The notes below the pieces were generated by a model that searched no databases, had not been told where the DNA came from, and saw only the letters and a list, made by a program, of their open reading frames with translations. Shown here piece by piece: positions 8,120-16,572 of a DNA stretch of 64,000 bases. The position numbers and the translations under genes were made by a program. The stretch lies in assembly GCA_910578585.1 (NCBI GenBank), contig CAJTRG010000002.1, positions 59,668 through 123,667 of the forward strand, in the 5' to 3' direction. Every line of letters starts with the position of its first letter. Position 1 is the first letter of the stretch. The DNA is from an uncultured Mailhella sp. (GTDB taxonomy: Bacteria > Desulfobacterota > Desulfovibrionia > Desulfovibrionales > Desulfovibrionaceae).

Positions 8120-10537
8120 TTAATTGCCTAATAATTCTTTGGCAACTCGCACAGCCTCAACCGCGTCAAGGGCAAAGCCATGTGCATGTATGCTTTGCGC
8201 ATATTCTTTTGTGACAACAGCTCCGCCGATCATAACCTTGCAGGAAAGATTCTTTTCCTGAATAAGTTTGATTGTTTCTTCCATTCTGGGCATGGTAGTG
8301 GTCATAAGGGCAGATAAACCAATGAGCTGCACATTTTCTTCCATGGCCTTTTTCACAATAATTTCAGCAGGAACATCTTTGCCTAAGTCAATAACTTCAT
8401 AGCCATGATTGGAAAGCAAAAGACCAACAATATTTTTGCCGATATCGTGGATGTCTCCTTGTACTGTGGCTAAAATTATCTTTTGTTTATCTGTATTTTG
8501 TCCGTTTTCTTCAAGTAAAGGTTTAATGTGCGCAAAAGCTTCCTGCATGGTTGAAGCAGAGCGCAGAAGCTGAGGCAGGAAATATTCTTTTTTCTCATAT
8601 AAAATACCTACTTCCTGAATGGCTGGGATCAGGCGTTCACGTACTAATTTAAATGGATCAGCACCTTTTGCCAGCTCTTCATCGATCATTTTTATAATAT
8701 GATCCTTATCACCAAGAATAACAGCTTCTTCAACCGTTGTGGCGCCTACTTTGACCTGATTGGCTGTCTGAGCCTGATTTTGGTTTTGAGAAGTCCATTT
8801 TGCATAGTTTGTGGTGAAGTTTTCAGCATTGCTGTCGTGGTCAAGGAGCAAGTTTGCACTGTCAAGGGCTTCCCGTATTCTGATATTGGAAGGATTGGCA
8901 ATGCAGGAAGTCAGGCCGGAACCGGCTGCCATGGCAAAGAATGAGGAATTGACCAGATCTCTTGCAGGCAAGCCAAAGGAAATATTGGAAAGCCCAAGCG
9001 TTGTGGGTAAATGCTGACTGTCGCACCATTTCACGGTTTCAAGGCAGGCTTTTGGAGCATTGCTGTCAGAAGCAGCCGTCAAAGCTAAAATATCCACCAT
9101 TATAAGGTGACGGGGAATATTAAACTGTTCTGCTTTGAGAAGGAGTTTTTCAATGATTGTAATACGTTCACTGGAAGATTTTGGCAGTTGTGCGCCTGTG
9201 AGCGGAAGCAAAATAAAGGGAGATCCCCAAATTCTGCATATTGGGGCTAAACGTTCCATTTTGCCTTCTTCACCGCTTATGGAGTTCACAAGGGCAGAAC
9301 CCGGGTGGAAGGGCAAAGCCGCAATAATAGCGTCAGGATTGGAAGAGTCAATGCAAAGCGGTGTCTGCACGCGGGAAACAAGTGTTTCAACCAATGAGGG
9401 CAGCATGCTTTCTTCATGTACATGGGGAGCGCCTACATTGACATCCAAAATTCTTGTACCCATGGCAATTTGTTCATCAGCATACTGCAGGGCAAGGTCA
9501 AATTTTCCAGCCTGAAGTTCAGCTGTGAGGGCTTTTTTGCCTGTAGGATTGATGCGTTCACCAATCATGGTCAGAGCTTGACTTCTGCCAATATGCACAA
9601 GAGATGAACGAGAGGTCAGCCGTATACCGGAACGGACTTTGCGTTTTTGTTCGTTGATAACAAGAGAAAGTACTTTATCGCAAAGAGCTTTGATATGTTC
9701 AGGGCTTGTTCCGCAGCAGCCACCCAGGATGTAAACACCTTCTTTGGCAATCTCACTGGTTTTTTCAGCAAATTCCTGGGGAGTAAGTCTAAAGACCGTT
9801 TCGCCGTCAATAAGTTCTGGAAGACCCGCATTCGGCTCAACAAAAACAGGCAAAGTACAGCTTGCCAGAATGCGTTTGATCACCGGGAGCATTTGTTCCG
9901 GGCCTGCTCCGCAGTTTACGCCAATGGCGTCTATGCCCATATTTTGCATGGTTGCGGCAAAATTTTCAGGACTTGAACCTGTCAGGCTCACCCCGTCTTC
10001 AAAGGTCATGGATGCAAAAATGGGTAAATCTGTTTCCATTCTTGCTGCTGCAACAGCGGCTCGTACTTCGGCAAGATCAAATTGCGTTTCAATGAAAATC
10101 AAATCAACGCCGCCTTTGATAAGTCCGCGGACTTGTTCGCGTATGGCAGAAATAAAATCATTGGGATCAAGTTCACCAAGAGGACGCAAAAATTTTCCCA
10201 CAGGGCCAATATCGCCAGCCACAAAATATGGTATCTCGCTCAGCTGTTTTGCTTGATTGACAGCCCTTCTTGCGGTAAGAGCCATTTTTTCATTGAATTC
10301 TTCCACGGATAAATGAGCAGGAAGTTTATATTTTGTGCCGCCAAAGGTGGAAGTAATAATAATATTTGCTCCGGCTTTCAAATATTCCAAATGAATTTTT
10401 TCAACAATATCTGTGCGTTCCATGCAAAATTCAGCAGGATTGGCCCCTTTGGGCATACCAAGGGCTTGAAGCATTGTTCCCATTGCTCCGTCAATAAAAA
10501 GAGGAGTTTTGTTTTTTATGAGGGTGCGTAGGTTCAT
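8120..10537 (-). CDS. metH: cobalamin-dependent methionine synthase, without reactivation domain
   Basis: An 805-aa enzyme that transfers methyl groups from methyltetrahydrofolate through cobalamin to homocysteine. Domains in order: homocysteine methyltransferase (1-290, DGAMGTMLQ, zinc ligands in VNCGAG and GGCCGTSPEHI), pterin-binding barrel (about 315-570, MIGERINPTGKK), cobalamin cap and B12-binding Rossmann domain (about 590-805, with GDIHDIGKNIV near 695 giving the DxHxxG base-off histidine). The C-terminal AdoMet reactivation domain of the 1200-aa E. coli enzyme is absent, as in many anaerobes, where a separate activation system is expected. It is divergent from rpoH. I saw no riboswitch in the 140-base gap. 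Confidence 0.93.
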   Translation of the reverse strand: MNLRTLIKNKTPLFIDGAMGTMLQALGMPKGANPAEFCMERTDIVEKIHLEYLKAGANIIITSTFGGTKYKLPAHLSVEEFNEKMALTARRAVNQAKQLSEIPYFVAGDIGPVGKFLRPLGELDPNDFISAIREQVRGLIKGGVDLIFIETQFDLAEVRAAVAAARMETDLPIFASMTFEDGVSLTGSSPENFAATMQNMGIDAIGVNCGAGPEQMLPVIKRILASCTLPVFVEPNAGLPELIDGETVFRLTPQEFAEKTSEIAKEGVYILGGCCGTSPEHIKALCDKVLSLVINEQKRKVRSGIRLTSRSSLVHIGRSQALTMIGERINPTGKKALTAELQAGKFDLALQYADEQIAMGTRILDVNVGAPHVHEESMLPSLVETLVSRVQTPLCIDSSNPDAIIAALPFHPGSALVNSISGEEGKMERLAPICRIWGSPFILLPLTGAQLPKSSSERITIIEKLLLKAEQFNIPRHLIMVDILALTAASDSNAPKACLETVKWCDSQHLPTTLGLSNISFGLPARDLVNSSFFAMAAGSGLTSCIANPSNIRIREALDSANLLLDHDSNAENFTTNYAKWTSQNQNQAQTANQVKVGATTVEEAVILGDKDHIIKMIDEELAKGADPFKLVRERLIPAIQEVGILYEKKEYFLPQLLRSASTMQEAFAHIKPLLEENGQNTDKQKIILATVQGDIHDIGKNIVGLLLSNHGYEVIDLGKDVPAEIIVKKAMEENVQLIGLSALMTTTMPRMEETIKLIQEKNLSCKVMIGGAVVTKEYAQSIHAHGFALDAVEAVRVAKELLGN

Positions 10538-10680
10538 GTTAGTCTCCTGTTATGTGTATTTGCTTTATTTTATTCGTTATTTTTAAACTTGCTAATATAA
10601 AAAATACAGACTAAACTAAACTGTTTTTATTGATATATGCACAAGTTAGTTTAAAGCTATATAACAAGAAATTATTGACT

Positions 10681-11802
10681 ATGGAAGAAAAAAATACAGA
10701 AAAAAAAATATTGGAAGAAAAGAAGCTTGATGAGAACCCGGAAGTCCTTGAAGCTGAACTTTTGCCCGATGATTTTTCTGATGAAAATATAGAAAATGAA
10801 GATGTTGATGAATTTTTAGAGCCAGAAGATTTTTCTGCTGATAATAATTTTTTTGACACTGTTCATTATCCGCAAGACCATTATGCACTTGAAGAAAATC
10901 AAGAAAATAATGCACTTATGGTTGTGCCTCAACATTTGCCGGCGGTGCAGGATAATTTGCAGCTTTATTTGCGTGAAGTCAGCAAATTTCCATTGCTGGA
11001 GGCTGATGAAGAAGTGGAACTGGCACGCCGTGTCCGCGATAAGGGCGATAGTGAAGCTGCTTTTCGGATTATTTCTTCCCATTTGCGGCTGGTTGTGCGT
11101 GTTGCCATGGATTTTCAGCGCCGCTGGATGCAAAATGTTCTTGATTTAATTCAGGAAGGCAATGTGGGGCTGATGCGGGCTGTGAATAAGTTTGACCCTG
11201 ATAAAGGGATTAAATTTTCCTATTATGCAACCTTTTGGATAAAAGCCTATATTCTCAAGTTTATTATGGATAACTGGAGAATGGTAAAAATCGGTACAAC
11301 ACAGGCACAGCGCAAGCTTTTCTATAATTTGAACAAGGAACGGCAAAAGCTGATTGCTCAGGGTTTTGACCCTGATGAAAAGACGCTGTCTGAGGCGCTT
11401 GGAGTGAGTGTTGATCAGGTTGTGGAAATGCAGCAGCGCCTTGATACCAGCGATTTATCCCTTGATATGCCTGTCAATTCTGATGATAACAGTGGTACAA
11501 CCAAGCTTGATTTTCTTCCAGCCCTGACGGCAGGCGTTGAAAACAGTTTTGCCAGTGAAGAATTATCAGATTTAGTTCGGTACAGTTTAAAAGATTTGCT
11601 GCCGGATTTATCAGATAAGGAACTTTTCATTTTGGAACATAGACTGCTTACCGATGATCCTGTAACACTTCGGGAAATTGGGGAAAAGTACCATGTGAGC
11701 CGGGAACGTATACGGCAGCTTGAAGCGCGTTTACTCACAAAATTAAAAAATCATTTGGGAAGCAAAATTAAAGATTTTTCAGAAGAATGGATACATTCAT
11801 AA
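10681..11802 (+). CDS. rpoH: RNA polymerase sigma factor RpoH (sigma-32) with acidic N-terminal extension
   Basis: A 373-aa group 3 sigma factor. Region 2 (DLIQEGNVGLMRAV and FSYYATFWIKAYI), the RpoH box (QAQRKLFYNL, about residues 208-217) and region 4 with the helix-turn-helix (TLREIGEKYHVSRERIRQLE) identify the heat-shock type. About 85 residues precede the conserved region 1.2/2.1 and are strongly acidic (many Glu and Asp), so the protein is some 90 residues longer than E. coli RpoH. The ATG at 10681 is chosen; an in-frame TTG at 10630 is less likely. Its ribosome binding site is weak. Two lipoprotein genes and rpiB follow. Confidence 0.9.
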   Translation: MEEKNTEKKILEEKKLDENPEVLEAELLPDDFSDENIENEDVDEFLEPEDFSADNNFFDTVHYPQDHYALEENQENNALMVVPQHLPAVQDNLQLYLREVSKFPLLEADEEVELARRVRDKGDSEAAFRIISSHLRLVVRVAMDFQRRWMQNVLDLIQEGNVGLMRAVNKFDPDKGIKFSYYATFWIKAYILKFIMDNWRMVKIGTTQAQRKLFYNLNKERQKLIAQGFDPDEKTLSEALGVSVDQVVEMQQRLDTSDLSLDMPVNSDDNSGTTKLDFLPALTAGVENSFASEELSDLVRYSLKDLLPDLSDKELFILEHRLLTDDPVTLREIGEKYHVSRERIRQLEARLLTKLKNHLGSKIKDFSEEWIHS

Positions 11803-11813
11803 TTGGGATAACT

Positions 11814-13538
11814 ATGCGTACTTTATTCGTTTTATTTATATTTGTTTTATTGCAGGCTTGTGCAGGTTCAGAAAGTTCAAGGAATGCCTCCTTGCTTTTT
11901 CCTTTTGAAAAAGAGGCAAACAGCACCCATGCGCAAGATTCCCATGATCTGGAAATTTCTGAAAATGGAACACAGACCTTTATATATTTAGGTTTGTATG
12001 AAGCTATCAAGCGTGAGGATTATGATAAAATCAAGCTGTATGCTGATATGCTTTCTAAAAATAATCCTGAGCCCTTATATTTGGCTGAAGCCATTACCTG
12101 GTTTTATAATAAAGGCTATACGCAGGATGCAAAAGTTCTTTTGGAACAAAGTTTAAAGCAGCTGCCCCATGAGCTTTCCTTTATTTTGATGTATGCAGAA
12201 GTTCTGCAAAATGAAGAAGGTGCTGATTTACAGGTTGTTCTCGATTTACTCAAAGATTATATCAAAAAGTATCCGCAGGATTATAATGCCTATGTTGAGT
12301 TGGGTGTTGTTTATTATAAATTATTTCAATATGATAATGCCTATAAAACCTTGCTGCAAATTCCTGAGAAAGAACGGGTAAGTTCTGTCTATTTGTATAT
12401 GGGAATTTGCCTTGAAAAAATGAAACGATACGGCGAGGCAGAGAAATATTTTAAACGCCTTTTGCGTGATTTTCCTGATGATAAAAATGCGCTGCACCAT
12501 TTGGGAATTATAGCAGAAGCCAGAGGGCAATATGCTTTGGCGCGAAAATATTATACGCAAATCTTAGAGCTTGATGATTCCAACTATGATTATTTGCTGC
12601 GGCTGATTTCCATTGCGTTTAAAGAAGGAAATCATCAAAAAGCTTTTGAAATTGCAAAGAAACATTTCAATTTTGATTTTATTGTTTCTGCTTCATCCAT
12701 GCTGATTCAAGAGGGCAGGGTTGATTTGGCAGAAGAGCTTTTAAATAATCTTGGCACCATGGAAAATTCCCCCAGAGAATTATTGTATCTGCATGGGGCG
12801 CTTATTTATGAAGCAGGACAAGATAAAAGCAGAGCTTTAGACTATTTGACACAGCTGACTGAAGATGATGAGCATTATAAAAATGCCCTTGAAATTATTA
12901 CCTATATTTATTTGGAACAAAATGAATTTGAAACTGCACTGGAATATATCAAAAAATTGCAGGATCTTGCTCCAGATACCAAAAATTATAAGGTTCTTGA
13001 ATATCAAACCTATATGTTTCAGGAAAAATACGAACAAGCCTATGAAGCTTTGTATGCATTTTTGAAAGAATATCCTGAAGATATTCCTGCAAAATATCGT
13101 TTTGCCTACACCTGTTTTCATTTAGATGAAAAAGAAAAGGCAATGCAGATTATGCTTGAAATTTTGGAACTCGACCCCAATAATTATGAAGCGCTGAATT
13201 TTGTGGGATATTCTCTTGTGGAACAAAACAAGGATCTGAAACGCGCGGAAGAATATCTTCTAAAAGCTGACAGTCTGCATCCTAAGCAGGGCTATATCAA
13301 CGATTCCTTGGCCTGGCTCTATTATATGAAAGGCGACTATAAATCCGCTCTGGATTATATTGAAAAGGCTGTTTCTTATGCCAATACTTCTGCTTCCGAA
13401 GATGCAACCATGTGGGAACATTATGGGGATATTGCAAAAGCAATGGGGAAAAATGCTCTTGCTCGTTCTGCCTATGAAAAATCCTTATCTATCAAGCATA
13501 ATTCAGAAATTGAGAAAAAACTTAAGGAATTATTTTAA
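11814..13538 (+). CDS. TPR-repeat lipoprotein
   Basis: A 574-aa protein with a lipoprotein signal (FVLLQAC, Cys16 lipidated) followed by many tetratricopeptide repeats over almost the whole length, for example YNAYVELGVVYYKLFQYDNA and LHHLGIIAEARGQYALARKY. It should be anchored to the inner or outer membrane and act as a protein-binding scaffold. The ATG at 11814 has GGGAT just upstream and yields a proper signal; an ATG at 11787 would overlap rpoH. It overlaps the next gene by one base (TAATG), which indicates translational coupling. Specific partner unknown. Confidence 0.85.
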   Translation: MRTLFVLFIFVLLQACAGSESSRNASLLFPFEKEANSTHAQDSHDLEISENGTQTFIYLGLYEAIKREDYDKIKLYADMLSKNNPEPLYLAEAITWFYNKGYTQDAKVLLEQSLKQLPHELSFILMYAEVLQNEEGADLQVVLDLLKDYIKKYPQDYNAYVELGVVYYKLFQYDNAYKTLLQIPEKERVSSVYLYMGICLEKMKRYGEAEKYFKRLLRDFPDDKNALHHLGIIAEARGQYALARKYYTQILELDDSNYDYLLRLISIAFKEGNHQKAFEIAKKHFNFDFIVSASSMLIQEGRVDLAEELLNNLGTMENSPRELLYLHGALIYEAGQDKSRALDYLTQLTEDDEHYKNALEIITYIYLEQNEFETALEYIKKLQDLAPDTKNYKVLEYQTYMFQEKYEQAYEALYAFLKEYPEDIPAKYRFAYTCFHLDEKEKAMQIMLEILELDPNNYEALNFVGYSLVEQNKDLKRAEEYLLKADSLHPKQGYINDSLAWLYYMKGDYKSALDYIEKAVSYANTSASEDATMWEHYGDIAKAMGKNALARSAYEKSLSIKHNSEIEKKLKELF

Positions 13539-14314
13539 TGAAAATATGGCTTAAATTTTGTTTTATTGCCGGGCTTTGCCTTGTATTAAATGCCTGTGCC
13601 GCAAGCAAGGTGACACTTCCAAGTGAGGAAGAACAAAAAGCTCGCTGGGAAAAATTCATCACCCATACCATTGCTGAAAAGCCTTATATTTTGCAGGGCA
13701 GTTTTCGTTTTGGGGATAAGGATAATACCAATCGTGTGAATTATATTTTCTGGAGTAACGGTGCTTTGCCGCTGCGGGTTGATGTTATGGCGGGCGTGGG
13801 GGCAAGTATTGCCAAAGTGCGGGAAGATACAGAGAAAGTTCTCATGTATCTTGTGCTGGAAAAACGCGCCATACGCATGGCAAATTTTGGTGAAATCAAT
13901 CCCCTTGTCAGTCTTGGCATGCCTGTACCGCTTTCTTTCTATGAAATGTCCTTGCTGCTGCGCGGTGGTTTCAATAACGTTTTGCAGGAACTTCATTTAG
14001 ACAGCGTAAAATCCAAAAAAGCAAAACATGAACACGAAAAATATACCTATTATTTCAGCAGCATCAATATGGACGGTCTGGTACAGCTCAATGAGCTTGG
14101 TATGCCTGTGCACTGTGAAATTGATAATACCTGGGCTTTTGACCTGCAATATGAAGAAAAGAATGCAATGCTGCCGTATCGTGTGGTGATTTCTTCACTG
14201 ATTGGCGATTACAAGGCGATTTTATTGGTAAAAGAAAGGAGTACTCCTCCTGTCTATAAAGCAGAAGATTTAATATTTGAATTGCCAAAAGGCACAGAAA
14301 TTTTAGATGATTAA
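13538..14314 (+). CDS. LolB/DUF4292-like lipoprotein (tentative)
   Basis: A 258-aa predicted lipoprotein with signal CLVLNAC (Cys20). The mature part is beta-rich, with the pattern of the LolB/DUF4292 lipoprotein fold: LQGSFRF..., then YIFWSNGALPLRVDV, and later paired strands ending in a Pro-rich tail. It could help sort lipoproteins to the outer membrane, but the similarity I see is one of general pattern, not of diagnostic residues. The start codon overlaps the stop of the TPR lipoprotein, and rpiB follows after 9 bases, so the block is one operon. Confidence 0.6.
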   Translation: MKIWLKFCFIAGLCLVLNACAASKVTLPSEEEQKARWEKFITHTIAEKPYILQGSFRFGDKDNTNRVNYIFWSNGALPLRVDVMAGVGASIAKVREDTEKVLMYLVLEKRAIRMANFGEINPLVSLGMPVPLSFYEMSLLLRGGFNNVLQELHLDSVKSKKAKHEHEKYTYYFSSINMDGLVQLNELGMPVHCEIDNTWAFDLQYEEKNAMLPYRVVISSLIGDYKAILLVKERSTPPVYKAEDLIFELPKGTEILDD

Positions 14315-14323
14315 GAGGTTGAT

Positions 14324-14761
14324 ATGGGAAAGAAAGTTTTTATTGCATCAGACCATGCAGGTTTTAGTTTGAAAGAAGTTCTTGTGAAACATTTACAGGA
14401 AAAAGGACATGAAGTTGTTGATTTAGGACCAGAACAGGCTGTAAGCTGTGATTATCCGGACAGCGCGTTCAAAGTAACTGATAAGGTACTGGCTGAAGAA
14501 GGTTCCTTTGGTATTTTGATTTGCGGTACAGGCATTGGCATGAGCATGGCTGCCAACAGAGTGAAGGGTATTCGCGCCGCACTTGCAACATGCGAATTTC
14601 ATGCACGGGCTTGCCGTGAACACAATAATGCCAATATTCTTTGCCTTGGGGAAAGAGTAACCGGCGCTGGTGTTGCCGTGAACTTAGCTGATATTTTCCT
14701 GGAAACAGAATTCCTTGCCGGCAGACATTTACGCAGAATAGAACTTTTTAATAATAAATAA
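14324..14761 (+). CDS. rpiB: ribose-5-phosphate isomerase B
   Basis: A 145-aa RpiB/LacAB-family isomerase interconverting ribose-5-phosphate and ribulose-5-phosphate in the pentose phosphate pathway. Asp10-His11 (ASDHAGF), Cys67 in ICGTGIGMSMAANR (catalytic base) and the His-rich CREHNNAN segment are all present. Length is typical. GAGG lies upstream of the ATG. The gene ends the rpoH-TPR-LolB-like-rpiB run and is closed by a terminator shared with mutY. Confidence 0.95.
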   Translation: MGKKVFIASDHAGFSLKEVLVKHLQEKGHEVVDLGPEQAVSCDYPDSAFKVTDKVLAEEGSFGILICGTGIGMSMAANRVKGIRAALATCEFHARACREHNNANILCLGERVTGAGVAVNLADIFLETEFLAGRHLRRIELFNNK

Positions 14762-14766
14762 CCAGA

Positions 14767-14790
14767 AAGGGTAAGCAATTACCCTTTTTT
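14767..14790. terminator. terminator between convergent rpiB and mutY
   Basis: AAGGGTAA and TTACCCTT form an 8-bp stem with a GCAA loop (14767-14786), followed by TTTT on the plus strand. The mutY coding region ends inside the stem, at 14779. It serves rpiB; use by mutY is less certain. Confidence 0.8.
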
Positions 14791-15894
14791 ATTGTTATGA
14801 GCTTTTCTATGGTGTGACGCCATGGCATAGTGTACACTTTCATTTGTCCAGCAATAATTTTGTTCATACGTTATTTTTTTGATATGTTTTTCTTCTTGTT
14901 TTGATAATTGCCATGTAAAATAACAGGCAGTTAAATTATGGTTGGTATAATTTGAGTGAATACAAAGGGCATCTTTGCTGATCTTTTCTTCAAGTTCAAT
15001 TTGAGCAAGCTTGAAAAATGCTGCTAATTCAATAATAAGACTTTGTCTTGCAAGTTCTTTTTGCTCTTTGGCAGAAAGGGCAGCATCAAAAAGAATATTG
15101 TCAATGCCCGGATATTCCCACATGGTATTCCAGAGTTTTTGTGCTGTGCGCTGTCTGATTAATTCATTGCCTTGAGTATCAGTGATAATGCAATAACTTG
15201 CTAAAACAGGAATTTTGACTTTTTTTTCTTTGGGCACAGGGCGCTCTTTTTCCACGCCCAGTTTTTTGCTTTCACAAAATGAAATGAGCGGGCAGGCTTC
15301 GCATTTGGGAACTTTCTTGCAAACTAACGCCCCCAATTCCATAAGGGCTTGATTATAAATACGGGCTTCTCCTTTAGGCAGAAGTTCCTGAACAAGTGGC
15401 TTTACAGCCTTTTTCAAATCCTTTTCAGTGCAATTAAAGAGCCGGGCAAAGACGCGTTCTACATTTGCATCAATGGTGGCATAATCTTTTTTAAACGCTA
15501 TGCCCATAATGGCGCAAAGGGTATAATCTCCAATGCCTGCCAGCCTTTTGATTTTTTCTTCATCGCAGGGGATAATGCCATTATATTCATCACGAATAAT
15601 GCGAGCAGACTGATAAATATTTTTTGCCCGTGAATAATAGCCAAGCCCTTCCCAAAGCTGTAAAACTTTTTCTATGGAGGCATTCGCAATATCATTTGGG
15701 CACTGAAACTCTTTCATCCAGCGGTTAAAATACTGCACTCCGCGTTCCATTTGGGTTTGCTGGAGCATCATTTCAGAAATCCACACATGATAGGGAGAAT
15801 AGGTTTTGCGCCAGGGAAGATTCCTTTTATTTTGTTCAAACCATGTAAAAAGTTTGCGGGTAAACAGTGTTTTGTCAAAATCGATCTTTTTCAT
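14779..15894 (-). CDS. mutY: A/G-specific adenine glycosylase
   Basis: A 371-aa base-excision repair enzyme that removes adenine opposite 8-oxoguanine. Catalytic Glu41 is in SEMMLQQTQ, the helix-hairpin-helix is LAGIGDYTLC, and Asp142 follows in TIDANVERV. The 4Fe-4S loop has Cys192, Cys198, Cys201 and Cys207; its first spacing is five residues, where the usual MutY/Nth pattern is six. The C-terminal third is the Nudix-like domain that recognises 8-oxoG. The gene is convergent with rpiB and divergent from ppiB. Confidence 0.93.
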   Translation of the reverse strand: MKKIDFDKTLFTRKLFTWFEQNKRNLPWRKTYSPYHVWISEMMLQQTQMERGVQYFNRWMKEFQCPNDIANASIEKVLQLWEGLGYYSRAKNIYQSARIIRDEYNGIIPCDEEKIKRLAGIGDYTLCAIMGIAFKKDYATIDANVERVFARLFNCTEKDLKKAVKPLVQELLPKGEARIYNQALMELGALVCKKVPKCEACPLISFCESKKLGVEKERPVPKEKKVKIPVLASYCIITDTQGNELIRQRTAQKLWNTMWEYPGIDNILFDAALSAKEQKELARQSLIIELAAFFKLAQIELEEKISKDALCIHSNYTNHNLTACYFTWQLSKQEEKHIKKITYEQNYCWTNESVHYAMASHHRKAHNNKKG

Positions 15895-15988
15895 AGTCTG
15901 AAATTATCTGAAAAATTTTATAAATTCAAGGCTTGCTTTTTTGAGAACTTTTCGCCACAATAGAAAAAATTTTTTGAAAGGAATAAGT

Positions 15989-16495
15989 ATGAGTAATCCA
16001 ATTATATTAATGGAAACATCTTCAGGCGATGTTTTGCTTGAACTTTTTGAAGATAAAGCGCCTCTCAGCGTTGCAAACTTTTTATCTTATGTTGATGAAG
16101 GTTTTTATCAAAATACTATTTTTCACCGCGTAATCAAAGATTTTATGATTCAGGGCGGCGGCTATACTGTCCGCTATGAAGAAAAGCCAACCCATGCACC
16201 TATTAAGAATGAAGCAACAAACGGATTGAAAAATGTACGCGGTTCCCTTGCTATGGCGCGTACTGCAGAACCTCATTCAGCTTCTGCTCAATTTTATATC
16301 AATACTGTTGATAATCCTGACCTTGACCACCAAAGCGAAGCTGATGATGAATACGGCTACTGTGTCTTTGGCCAAGTTATTGAAGGCATGGAAGTTGTAG
16401 ATAAAATTCAAAAATTGAAAACAAAACCACAAGGCGACCATGATGATGCACCTGTTGATATGGTTGTAATTACAGGTATGAGCCGTTTCGAATAA
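15989..16495 (+). CDS. ppiB: peptidyl-prolyl cis-trans isomerase, cyclophilin type
   Basis: A 168-aa cyclophilin without a signal peptide, so cytoplasmic. Core motifs FHRVIKDFMIQGG, the ASAQFYINTVDNP segment and YCVFGQVIEGMEVVD are present; the Arg in FHRV is the catalytic one. The ATG at 15989 has AAAGGAA upstream; an in-frame TTG at 15941 is rejected. Divergent from mutY and closed by its own terminator. Confidence 0.94.
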   Translation: MSNPIILMETSSGDVLLELFEDKAPLSVANFLSYVDEGFYQNTIFHRVIKDFMIQGGGYTVRYEEKPTHAPIKNEATNGLKNVRGSLAMARTAEPHSASAQFYINTVDNPDLDHQSEADDEYGYCVFGQVIEGMEVVDKIQKLKTKPQGDHDDAPVDMVVITGMSRFE

Positions 16496-16516
16496 AACAT
16501 TTGTCTATAAAACTAA

Positions 16517-16555
16517 AAAGCCCTTTTTGAGAATTTCAAGAAGGGCTTTTTTTGT
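16517..16555. terminator. terminator between convergent ppiB and the mscS operon
   Basis: AAAGCCCTTT pairs with GAAGGGCTTT around a loop of about 13 bases, followed by a T run on the plus strand and preceded by an A run, so it can serve both strands. Confidence 0.8.
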
Positions 16556-16572
16556 TGTATTTTCTATGTTAA

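Noticed and set aside
10538..10680. A cobalamin or S-adenosylmethionine riboswitch upstream of metH
   Set aside because: The gap to rpoH is only about 140 bases, AT-rich, and shows none of the conserved box sequences.
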